From the NCBI GenBank assembly GCA_019695335.1, contig JAIBAF010000010.1, positions 1 to 64,000 of the forward strand: a stretch of DNA of 64,000 nt. The letters run 5' to 3'. The notes under the pieces are model-generated. The model was given only the letters and a program-made list of their open reading frames with translations. It had not been told where the DNA came from and did not search any database. The DNA comes from a bacterium. Lineage in GTDB: Bacteria > CLD3 > SB21. Shown one piece after another: positions 1 to 8,314 of this stretch (position 1 is its first letter; every line of letters starts with the position of its first letter). A program made the position numbers and the translations under genes.

Positions 1-49
1 TCGACAATTTATCAAAATTAGAACTCTTGAAACCAGACAATTTCAGATG

Positions 50-83
50 AATCCCTGCAATTTCAGCTGTGGGGATTTTTTTT
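50..83 (+). terminator. Intrinsic terminator upstream of porU
   Basis: A hairpin of about 10 bp (arms 50-59 and 68-77, two G-U pairs, 8-nt loop) runs into an eight-T tract at 76-83. It has the form of a rho-independent terminator for a gene left of the window. It ends only 18 nt before the porU ATG, so it could also act as an attenuator for porU. Confidence 0.75.
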
Positions 84-101
84 AACGTTATTAAGGAAAT
101 C

Positions 102-3100
102 ATGAAGCGACAATGGCTTATTGTTTGGATCCTGATTGTATTGATCCTTGAAAATTTACCGGCACAAACGATCCAATCCAAAAACGATTACTTTACTATC
201 GTTTCAGAAAAAGACGGTGAACTTGTTTACGAATTTAATTTCAATCGTCCTTCGATATCATCGTTTTTGAAGAATGGCACGACCTATGACCAACTCGAAG
301 TTCCATTTTTTGAACTTACACAAGAAGATGGCGCTCCCCTGCTTCCCAAAATCAGTTATTTACTTGAATTGCCTGAAGGTCAGCCACAAGCTCAAGTCAT
401 CCATTCTCAAAAAGAATGGCTCAGCATTGGTCAAGTTTTTTATCAAAATTATTCGGAAAAGAAAACTTTGCCGGATGAATGGCTCCCCAAAAATTATACG
501 CGTTTGGATTACGTAGGAAAAATGAGAAATATCCCTATGTATCAATTGACGATCTATCCTTACCGCTATAATGCATCTAAAAAACAAATTGAATTTAACA
601 AACAACTTCAGATCAAAATTACTTACCAGGCCTCTCAACGCGTGCAGGTTACTGAAAGCCGGATCGATGAAGTCGACCAACTGCTGAAATCCAATAGTTT
701 GAATTATGAATTCGCCAGAAAAAAGCGCCAATTAAAAAGCAAGGCTACGCTGAACAAAACAGCAGTACAGTCATCATTAATGCAAACAGCACAGGCGTCA
801 GGATTTTATAATATTTTAGGATCGCCTCATATTAAAATTATCGTTGATACCGATGGACTCTACAAAATTCCTTACTCGTATCTGGTTGAAGAAACCGGGA
901 TGAATTTTAAGAACATCGATCCCCGGACGTTTCGTTTGTTCAATCAAGGGCTTGAAGTGCCGATATATTTTCAGGGCGATTTTGACGGACAATTTAATGA
1001 AGGAGATTTTTTTGAATTTTTCGGTGAAAAATATCTTGCCAAATTCAACCGATACATTAATTCTATTCCGAAAATCAAAGGACATTACATTGATCCCTGG
1101 AGCGATGACAATGCCTATTTCCTCACATGGGGCGGTAATTTCGGTCTGAGAATGGTTGAAGAAAACGGTGGAAAAGTCGAGGCTGTTAATCTCAATCGCC
1201 CTTCTAATTTTAATTTTATCGCTCATTACGAAACGGATCGAACCAGACTTAGCATTAAAGATATCAATTTGATCCAACCTACAGCTGTCGAGGACATCTG
1301 GGCTTATGACGAAGGCATATCATACATTCAAGGCGGTACCGGCGAAACTTCCAGTCGTGAATACAGCTTCATCGTTGAACAACCTGAAAAATCACTGCCA
1401 TCAACATTTTCATTGTTGATCAACTTGCAAGGAGTAAGCACTGGCAGCCATCTCGTTTCCATTTTGCTCAACGATGTCGAAATTAGCGGCGGCAATTTGA
1501 GTTGGACTGGGCCAGAGAAATTTCAAACAGAGATTTTGATAAATTATTTGTTGATAGATACCGGTGTTAATCGACTACGCATTACGACACCGTCAAGCGC
1601 TGATCGTACATTAGATATTCTTGCCCTTAATTGGTTCGAACTCAAATACAAAAGAACTTATCGTGTACAGAAGGATTATCTACTCTTTTATCCCAGTTCA
1701 GATGGTGTTGCCGGATACACCAACCAATTTACTATTCGTGCCTTCAAAGACCCCAATATTAGTATTTATAAAAAAGGTGTAAGCAAGATTGTCAACTGGG
1801 ATTTAAGACGCATTGTAACTGATAATACTTGGAATGTAGAATTTCAAGACCTGTCTCCATTGAGTAATACCGAATACGTTGCCGTGAGCGAGACAGCGAA
1901 ATTATTGCCCAAATCAGCTACATTAAATACATCTACAAATACCTTATTGACCGAGTCGCATAATGCCCGTTACCTAATCATTACTCCTAAAAGATTTAAA
2001 AACGCCGTCTTGCCATTGCAAACATTCCGTGCATCCAAAGGATTGCCGGTAGAAACTATCGCTGTCGAGGACATTTATGATGCATTTGGTTTCGGGGTTA
2101 AAAGTCCTTATGCCATTCGCGATTTTCTGCGATATACCTACACACAATCAAATTGGCAGGGTGCTCAAGGATCACCTTTATACATATTATTGGTCGGCGA
2201 TGCTTCTGAAAATTCAAAAAATACGGCCGATATTTTGCCGACTCAACATATCCAAACTGAAAAATACGGATCGACGGCCAGCGATTATTGGTACAGTCTG
2301 GCGGACGACGATGATATTGTTCAGGATTTTTTTATAGGACGTTTTCCGGTATCTGATTCCGTCACGATTCAGACTATCACGGATAAAATTATACAATATG
2401 AACAATCGGTGTTGCCTGGCGCATGGAAAAACACAGTTCAATTTATTGGTGGGCAAAACGAAAGCCGCGGCGTCTTATCCAACAACAGTGAAATCCCTGT
2501 TGACGTATTTCGATATCAATCCAGTAAATTGATCAACAACACGATGCCGCAGGCTTTTTCGCCAAAACGGATTTACGCATTTCCACGCAATGACCAATTC
2601 ATAGGCGGTGCGAACGATGTCATCAGCAGTTTTAACGATGGCCGATTGATTGTGACTTATCTGGGTCACGGCGGCGGAGGTATTTGGGGCGACTTAGACG
2701 CCGTTACCGGTAAACCGCTATTGAACAATGATCAGGTGGATGAAATATCCAATCAAGGTAATCGCTATCCTTTCGTTCTGAGTATGACATGTTTTGTCGG
2801 CGCTTTTGACGGTGGCAATCCGGCGCTGGGCGAAGTTATGCTGACCAAACCTAACAAAGGGGCTATTGGAGTATTGGCATCGAGCGGTACAGGATGGATT
2901 ATCGGCGATTTCCAGATGCTGGAGCAATCGCTTCAATCTTTTTTACAAGAAGGTGTTTCAGTCGGTGCGGCCGTTGCTCAAGGAAAAATCAATTACTTGA
3001 TACTCAAAGGACAAACCGACGTTGAAGTGAGCGGATCCGGCAGTTCTCTGACACAATCTTTCATCGCACCAAGCATGGCTTTCCAATTCAATTATCTCGG

Positions 3101-5249
3101 CGATCCGGCATTAATGCTCAAAACGCCGAAAAAGAAATCTTTTACAGTTTCCAATTATAGCCCTCAGAAAAGTGAAACAATCACTATCAATGGAACTCCT
3201 GATTTCCAATCCGGATCCGGAACAATTGAAGTTTTTCAAAGCAAGCCGGTTATTGACAGCGTTCAAAATGGAGCCAATCTTCCTTCTATTATAACACTCT
3301 ACTCCGCACCATTTACGATCACCAACGGAACTTACAATTTCGGATTGAACCTGTCAGCAATTCCCGCAGAACAATTATCGGAAGGCATAACCGGTTTGAG
3401 AGTTTTCGGCGAGTCCTCAGATGGAACTTCGAGTTTTAACGCACAGGCTTCAATAGCTATCAATGCAACGTATATGGACCAGATTCAAACTGTTCCTGCA
3501 TCACTGACAAGTTCCGATACCGTACGATTTAAACTACTTGCGACTGACCCTGAAGGTGTTTCATCAGTTGTCGTTCTATACGACCGTTTCGGCACCATTA
3601 CTGAGACCGGCCTTATTGATACGTTATATTCTATCGGATCCAATTACTTTCAGTCGCTCGGTTCGGGTCCATTTCAAGAAAATGATCTCATTCGTTATAG
3701 GATCAAAGTCAAAGATCAAAATGGCGATTCGACGCTGTCATCTCAGTATGAATTTAGAATCCTGCCCGGGATCGATCTTTCATTGGGATTTTTCCCTGAC
3801 CTGAATGATTTGGCAACAACAAGAATCTTTTTGGGTGGCACGGATCAAACGAAAATTTTGGCCGAAATTGACAATCTCGGTGTTTTACCATTAAGCAATG
3901 TGAAAGTTCAGTTTTACGACGGCGACCCCAGGACAACCGGAGTTTTGCTCAGTGAAACAACGGTAACTTTGGATGGCTCTGTCCCGAACGCCAATCAAAT
4001 TGCAAAAGATACAGCTTCCGTTATTTCGGCCTTGTCCAATGGTGCGCATCAGGTATTTGCATGGATCGATCCCGATTCATCCGTCAACGACATTGATCGT
4101 TCCAACAATCTCGCTTATGCGCCGATCATATTGAACCGTTTCAATATCACTCCCTCTTTAGGCTCCACTTATTCCGGAACAAAAAACGATACTGTTTCCA
4201 TCGACTCAGGACTTTTTATCAGCGTTCCTCCAAATGGTGTTGCTCAAAATACCGTTTTGGGATTGACTTCGACGACCAGCATTTCCTTGACAAATCAGCC
4301 GGATTTGCAACTGGCCGTACCTTATAATTTGACATTGCCAACGGCATACCAACTTGATTTTAAAAAAGCCAGTGAAGTTTTTTCAAGCGGAAAAAGCTTA
4401 CTCGTAATGTTCCATTACGACACGGCTCGTTATAAAGATCAGCTTAACTATCGTGATTCTTTGGCTGTGTACCGCTGGGATTCCGGTAACAAACGTTGGA
4501 AATTAGTTTCGAAAGATACGCGTGGAATTTCCGGATTCATCACTATCGAAATTACGTCGGTGAACGACGTCGGATTGCTCGCTTTGATGATCAATCGGGA
4601 TTATACGCCTCCGGTTATTGAAGCGACGGTTGAGGGTCAATTCTTTGCTCAAAATTCCATTGTACCGCGCAATCCGAAAATCGCTGCTTTGCTTAGCGAT
4701 CAAAACGGCGTTAATCTCGATCCGAGTACGATTGTAGTCTTGGTTGATAACCAACCGGTCAACGAAGGCGATCTTGTTGTTCCCGATTCTTTGAATAACT
4801 CTAATTCAGTAGCCATTACGCTCAACCGAAGAGAATTCGATCCTGGTGCACATACGATTACTTTTCAGGCTAAAGACATCAGCGGCAATACCAGCGCACC
4901 CTTCGAGCTAAATTTCAAAGTTGTAGCAAAAATGGATATCAAACTTATGGGTAATTTTCCCAATCCATTTGCAAATACGACAACTTTTGTATTTCGAGTT
5001 GAAGCATTCGAACAGCTCGACAATCTTGAAATCAGCATTTACACGGTTTCCGGAAAACGAATTCGTAAGATCACGCCGGACGACGTCGGTAATCAGGTTC
5101 TCAATGCCATAGGTTATCACGAAGTAGTCTGGGATGCGACAGACGATAAAGGTAATAATATTGCTAATGGAATTTATTTTTATCTCATCAAAGGTAAATT
5201 GAATGGCAAAACCATTGAACGCAAAGGTAAACTGGCATTTTTCAGATAA
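102..5249 (+). CDS. porU: Type IX secretion sortase PorU-like, gingipain-family C25 peptidase
   Basis: Secreted 1715-residue cysteine peptidase of family C25, most likely the PorU sortase, which cleaves sorting domains of type IX cargo and attaches cargo to the surface. A signal peptide (about residues 1-22) is followed by a gingipain-type N-terminal region. The C25 catalytic domain (about 623-1005) has His856 in a GHGGGG motif and Cys897 in SMTCFVGAF. A CARDB-like domain (about 1225-1345) follows, and a type A sorting domain lies at the end (from about 1610, NFPNPF motif, closing with ANGIYFYLIKG). The ATG at 102 is chosen because AAGGA sits 5-6 nt upstream; the in-frame GTG at 69 lies inside the preceding terminator. 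The porV gene follows after 24 nt, and the pairing is what favours PorU over an ordinary C25 cargo peptidase. It is longer than Porphyromonas PorU. No substrate specificity is visible. Confidence 0.88.
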   Translation: MKRQWLIVWILIVLILENLPAQTIQSKNDYFTIVSEKDGELVYEFNFNRPSISSFLKNGTTYDQLEVPFFELTQEDGAPLLPKISYLLELPEGQPQAQVIHSQKEWLSIGQVFYQNYSEKKTLPDEWLPKNYTRLDYVGKMRNIPMYQLTIYPYRYNASKKQIEFNKQLQIKITYQASQRVQVTESRIDEVDQLLKSNSLNYEFARKKRQLKSKATLNKTAVQSSLMQTAQASGFYNILGSPHIKIIVDTDGLYKIPYSYLVEETGMNFKNIDPRTFRLFNQGLEVPIYFQGDFDGQFNEGDFFEFFGEKYLAKFNRYINSIPKIKGHYIDPWSDDNAYFLTWGGNFGLRMVEENGGKVEAVNLNRPSNFNFIAHYETDRTRLSIKDINLIQPTAVEDIWAYDEGISYIQGGTGETSSREYSFIVEQPEKSLPSTFSLLINLQGVSTGSHLVSILLNDVEISGGNLSWTGPEKFQTEILINYLLIDTGVNRLRITTPSSADRTLDILALNWFELKYKRTYRVQKDYLLFYPSSDGVAGYTNQFTIRAFKDPNISIYKKGVSKIVNWDLRRIVTDNTWNVEFQDLSPLSNTEYVAVSETAKLLPKSATLNTSTNTLLTESHNARYLIITPKRFKNAVLPLQTFRASKGLPVETIAVEDIYDAFGFGVKSPYAIRDFLRYTYTQSNWQGAQGSPLYILLVGDASENSKNTADILPTQHIQTEKYGSTASDYWYSLADDDDIVQDFFIGRFPVSDSVTIQTITDKIIQYEQSVLPGAWKNTVQFIGGQNESRGVLSNNSEIPVDVFRYQSSKLINNTMPQAFSPKRIYAFPRNDQFIGGANDVISSFNDGRLIVTYLGHGGGGIWGDLDAVTGKPLLNNDQVDEISNQGNRYPFVLSMTCFVGAFDGGNPALGEVMLTKPNKGAIGVLASSGTGWIIGDFQMLEQSLQSFLQEGVSVGAAVAQGKINYLILKGQTDVEVSGSGSSLTQSFIAPSMAFQFNYLGDPALMLKTPKKKSFTVSNYSPQKSETITINGTPDFQSGSGTIEVFQSKPVIDSVQNGANLPSIITLYSAPFTITNGTYNFGLNLSAIPAEQLSEGITGLRVFGESSDGTSSFNAQASIAINATYMDQIQTVPASLTSSDTVRFKLLATDPEGVSSVVVLYDRFGTITETGLIDTLYSIGSNYFQSLGSGPFQENDLIRYRIKVKDQNGDSTLSSQYEFRILPGIDLSLGFFPDLNDLATTRIFLGGTDQTKILAEIDNLGVLPLSNVKVQFYDGDPRTTGVLLSETTVTLDGSVPNANQIAKDTASVISALSNGAHQVFAWIDPDSSVNDIDRSNNLAYAPIILNRFNITPSLGSTYSGTKNDTVSIDSGLFISVPPNGVAQNTVLGLTSTTSISLTNQPDLQLAVPYNLTLPTAYQLDFKKASEVFSSGKSLLVMFHYDTARYKDQLNYRDSLAVYRWDSGNKRWKLVSKDTRGISGFITIEITSVNDVGLLALMINRDYTPPVIEATVEGQFFAQNSIVPRNPKIAALLSDQNGVNLDPSTIVVLVDNQPVNEGDLVVPDSLNNSNSVAITLNRREFDPGAHTITFQAKDISGNTSAPFELNFKVVAKMDIKLMGNFPNPFANTTTFVFRVEAFEQLDNLEISIYTVSGKRIRKITPDDVGNQVLNAIGYHEVVWDATDDKGNNIANGIYFYLIKGKLNGKTIERKGKLAFFR

Positions 5250-5273
5250 CGATCAACTTTATACAAGGCTGTT

Positions 5274-6314
5274 ATGAAATTTTTGGTTTTTGTATTATTG
5301 TATTTAACTGCTTCACTGGTTGCCGGCGACAACGATCGCTTGTATACTAATTCTTTTTTAGATATTCCTCTTGGAGCACGTGCCGCAGGCATGGGCAATG
5401 CATACGGCGCCGTTGCGGACGACGGAACTGCGTTTTATTGGAATCCGGCGGGCATCGTCTTAGGCCATAAACGTGAAGTTTCCATGACTTTTGCCGATCA
5501 ATTCGGCGGTTTCGGTCAGTACAATTTTCTCGGTTATACGCATCAATTAAAAGGCAATTATGCATTTTCAGTTGCATGGATTCGCTACAGCATCGGAAGT
5601 ATTAAGGAATTCAAAGAGCTGGCAGACAATTTCAATGATCGCGTCGATCCCGATTACGATTTCAGTAAATATTACAATGGACGGTTCGATTATACCGATA
5701 ACGCATTGTTCTTCTCATTTGCAAAACTCAATAAATTCCGACTGAATCTTGGATGGCTTTATAACGATTTTCCAATTCAAATACCCATCGGCGTGAACTT
5801 TAAAGTCATCACGGGCGGAACCAGCGGCATTCAAGGCAATGGCGTCATTGCTGAAGATGCCAAAAAGTTCGGCATTGGCGTGGACATTGGTACTATGATC
5901 ATGTTTGGAATGAACGACCTTCTTGAAGCGCCGTATCTTGGTGACTTCGCTATGGGTTTGAATATTCAGGACGCTACGACTACTGCTGTTCGTTGGAATG
6001 CATTGTCTTCTACAACGCGTGCCCAAGACGTCGCACCGGTCAATGTAAAATTTGCTTTGTCATATATTCATCCTCTGGATGAATTGCAAAGTAACGTCCT
6101 TTTGACGTACGAACGCAATAGTCGTTACGACGCCAACTACCATTATGGAGTTGAATACGATTATAAAAAGACCGTCGCGTTACGCCTTGGTTATGATAAT
6201 GGCTTAATTACTTACGGCACTGGAGTTTCGATGTACAATTTTCACATTGATTATGCCTTAGTTAATCATGACCTGGGCAATGTGCATCGCATCAGCGTAT
6301 CATATAAATTTTAA
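5274..6314 (+). CDS. porV: PorV/PorQ-family outer-membrane barrel (type IX shuttle)
   Basis: 346-residue outer-membrane protein of the PorV/PorQ family (FadL-like beta-barrel). PorV partners PorU and shuttles type IX cargo from the translocon to the attachment complex. A signal peptide covers about residues 1-18. The mature N-terminus carries the family signature IPLGARAAGMGNA followed by a DDGTAFYWNPAG segment. The rest alternates aromatic and polar residues as expected of barrel strands and ends in a terminal Phe (SVSYKF). An AAGG element precedes the ATG. It lies 24 nt after porU and 9 nt before a lipoprotein gene, so the three form one operon. PorQ-like or other paralogous roles are possible because many FCB genomes carry several copies. 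Confidence 0.88.
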   Translation: MKFLVFVLLYLTASLVAGDNDRLYTNSFLDIPLGARAAGMGNAYGAVADDGTAFYWNPAGIVLGHKREVSMTFADQFGGFGQYNFLGYTHQLKGNYAFSVAWIRYSIGSIKEFKELADNFNDRVDPDYDFSKYYNGRFDYTDNALFFSFAKLNKFRLNLGWLYNDFPIQIPIGVNFKVITGGTSGIQGNGVIAEDAKKFGIGVDIGTMIMFGMNDLLEAPYLGDFAMGLNIQDATTTAVRWNALSSTTRAQDVAPVNVKFALSYIHPLDELQSNVLLTYERNSRYDANYHYGVEYDYKKTVALRLGYDNGLITYGTGVSMYNFHIDYALVNHDLGNVHRISVSYKF

Positions 6315-6323
6315 GGAATATCA

Positions 6324-7196
6324 ATGAGACTGAAAATTTTAATTCCTGCATGTTTGTTTCTGATATTTGTTGCTTGCCCGACTGTTGATCCGCCCGAAGT
6401 ACTACCACCGGGCGTCAAAATTATTCCATTTTCATCACAAACGTCGGCCACTGAAAGAGGCATCCGCCCAAAAGAAGGCACCCAAAATATTTTGATAATA
6501 GAATGGGACGATGTTGAAACTCAATCGATTCTGGATCGGTACGATGTCTACCGTTCAAGAGGTATCGACAGTACGTTTATTTTATGGGGCAGCGTTTTAG
6601 CTGACGATCCGACATTATTCGAGGATACACGGGTTAATTTAGACACGGCATATTACTATTTTGTTGTTGCAGTCGACTCAAAAGAAAACATGAGTGACAC
6701 GTCCAAATATTTTGAGAATAACGACAGCATAGCGGCATACATTCAATCGTTTCGTTTGGGACCGAAAGTAGCTTTACTTGCTTTCCCGACCATCAGTGAT
6801 GATACCGTGAGTACAAAACCGCGTTTCAGTTGGTGCCTTGGTCAAGAAACACAAGTACCGATCAAATATGTTGTCCGACTGGCATTACCTCCATTTGAGA
6901 ATCCAATACCGATCTGGATTGCCGAATTACCTTATCTCGGATTTGGCGGCGGCAACTGCGCTGACCCGGCTTCACAAGAATATGCGACTTTTCACAACGC
7001 CTCTTATCCTGCTTCAGAGGTCATCGACAGTTTACGTGCCCGCTCGAATGTTACGATATCGTATATTGATAATACGAGATTGCCTGGCCCGCGTTTATCC
7101 AAAACAAATTATCTCTGGCGCGTTGATTGTGTTTTTGGAACGCGGTATGAATCACGTAGCGGATGGATGCCGTTCGGGGTAAATGTTGATTATTAA
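6324..7196 (+). CDS. Lipoprotein with a fibronectin III-like domain
   Basis: 290-residue predicted lipoprotein. The N-terminal hydrophobic stretch ends in a lipobox (IFVAC, Cys18). Residues about 45-125 look like a fibronectin type III module: a strand ending in IIEWDDV, then YDVYRS and a later YYFVVAVDS strand. The C-terminal half has a second beta-rich region with a RFSW motif and a final WRVDCVFG strand. AAGGA precedes the ATG at 9 nt from the porV stop, so it is cotranscribed with porU and porV. The function is unknown; the position suggests an envelope or surface role linked to type IX secretion, which is inference. Confidence 0.75.
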   Translation: MRLKILIPACLFLIFVACPTVDPPEVLPPGVKIIPFSSQTSATERGIRPKEGTQNILIIEWDDVETQSILDRYDVYRSRGIDSTFILWGSVLADDPTLFEDTRVNLDTAYYYFVVAVDSKENMSDTSKYFENNDSIAAYIQSFRLGPKVALLAFPTISDDTVSTKPRFSWCLGQETQVPIKYVVRLALPPFENPIPIWIAELPYLGFGGGNCADPASQEYATFHNASYPASEVIDSLRARSNVTISYIDNTRLPGPRLSKTNYLWRVDCVFGTRYESRSGWMPFGVNVDY

Positions 7197-7263
7197 TAAT
7201 TGATTCTGACAACTATGCATGTTAAATTCACACCACAATTTTTATCTTTAATTTGGTTAGGTT

Positions 7264-8244
7264 ATGAATTTTATCGACTCTATTCGAACTCGCGCCCGCG
7301 AAAAAAAACGACGGATTGTTTTACCGGAAGGTGAAGAGGAACGGACATTACAGGCCGTTAAAATTATTCTTGAGCAGGAAATCGCAAAGCCGGTTTTGAT
7401 TGGCGATGCTGACAAAATTCGTAATAAAGTTTCGCAATTGAACATCAACCTGCCGTCATCCGTCTCCATCATCGATCCGCGTAAATCTGAAAAAGCAACC
7501 GATTTTGCCAGCGAACTTTTCACACAGCGTAAAAGTAAAGGCATGACCTATGAACAGGCCAAAAGTTTGATGACGGACATGACTTTGTATTTTGGAGCGA
7601 TGATGGTTCGTCGCGGTGATTGCGACGGAATGGTTGCCGGCGCAGTTAATACAACAGCTGATGTGATGCGCTCGGCGATATTTTCAGTAGGAACCGCACC
7701 GGGAATCAAAACTGTTTCGAGCGTTTTTATGATGGTATTGCCGGATGGCCGCGTGATCACATACGGCGACTGTGCGGTTTTGCCATATCCGGATGAAAAT
7801 CAATTGGCCGATATCGCCATTGCCTCAGCAGAAACACACCGTCAATTAGCCGGCGAAGAGCCTATCGTCGCCATGTTGTCGTTTTCAACCAAAGGCAGCG
7901 CTAAACATGAAGCGGTTGATAAAGTTTTAAATGCCCTGAAAATCGTTAAACAGAAAAAACCGGATTTGAAAATTGATGGAGAGTTGCAATTTGATGCCGC
8001 TTTTGTGGAATCGGTGGGACAGAGAAAAGCCCCCGGCAGTGCCGTCGCCGGTAAGGCCAATGTATTTATATTCCCCAACCTCGATGCCGGTAATATTTGT
8101 TATAAAGTAACGGAGCGCGTGGGCAAAGCGCAAGCCATCGGCCCTGTCATACAAGGATTGGCCAAACCAATCAATGATCTATCACGCGGCTGCAATGCGG
8201 ATGACATCGCGAATGTAACGGCAATTTGTTGTCTCAAAGCTTAA
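7264..8244 (+). CDS. pta: Phosphate acetyltransferase (short form)
   Basis: 326-residue Pta, which interconverts acetyl-CoA and acetyl phosphate in the cytoplasm. It matches the short class that consists only of the PTA_PTB catalytic domain and lacks the N-terminal P-loop/DRTGG regions of the E. coli enzyme. Visible family features are the N-terminal RRIVLPEGEEERTLQA segment, the RRGDCDGMVAGAVNTTADV region in the middle, and the C-terminal VFIFPNLDAGNICYK signature. No ackA is adjacent, so the acetate kinase partner must be elsewhere or absent. It is 67 nt after the lipoprotein gene and ends in a strong bidirectional terminator shared with dxs. Confidence 0.95.
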   Translation: MNFIDSIRTRAREKKRRIVLPEGEEERTLQAVKIILEQEIAKPVLIGDADKIRNKVSQLNINLPSSVSIIDPRKSEKATDFASELFTQRKSKGMTYEQAKSLMTDMTLYFGAMMVRRGDCDGMVAGAVNTTADVMRSAIFSVGTAPGIKTVSSVFMMVLPDGRVITYGDCAVLPYPDENQLADIAIASAETHRQLAGEEPIVAMLSFSTKGSAKHEAVDKVLNALKIVKQKKPDLKIDGELQFDAAFVESVGQRKAPGSAVAGKANVFIFPNLDAGNICYKVTERVGKAQAIGPVIQGLAKPINDLSRGCNADDIANVTAICCLKA

Positions 8245-8258
8245 TTTGACTAACAAAA

Positions 8259-8290
8259 AAACCCTCGCTCCGTTAACGAAGCGAGGGTTT
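8259..8290. terminator. Bidirectional intrinsic terminator between pta and dxs
   Basis: A perfect 11-bp stem (8259-8269 with 8280-8290, arms around CCCTCGCT) closes a 10-nt loop. A-rich flank on one side and T-rich flank on the other let it stop transcription of pta on the plus strand and dxs on the minus strand. Confidence 0.92.
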
Positions 8291-8314
8291 TATTTTTTAC
8301 CTGTTTTCTTAGCA

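Noticed and set aside
69-101. GTG start for porU eleven codons upstream
   Set aside because: These codons lie in the terminator hairpin and T-tract and lack a ribosome site; the ATG at 102 has AAGGA and begins a signal peptide.
360-731. Open frame opposite porU
   Set aside because: It is a shadow of the porU reading frame with no ribosome site or domain.
102-5249. Gingipain-type virulence protease
   Set aside because: The C25 domain alone would allow this, but the adjacent porV and the general distribution in free-living FCB bacteria favour the PorU sortase.
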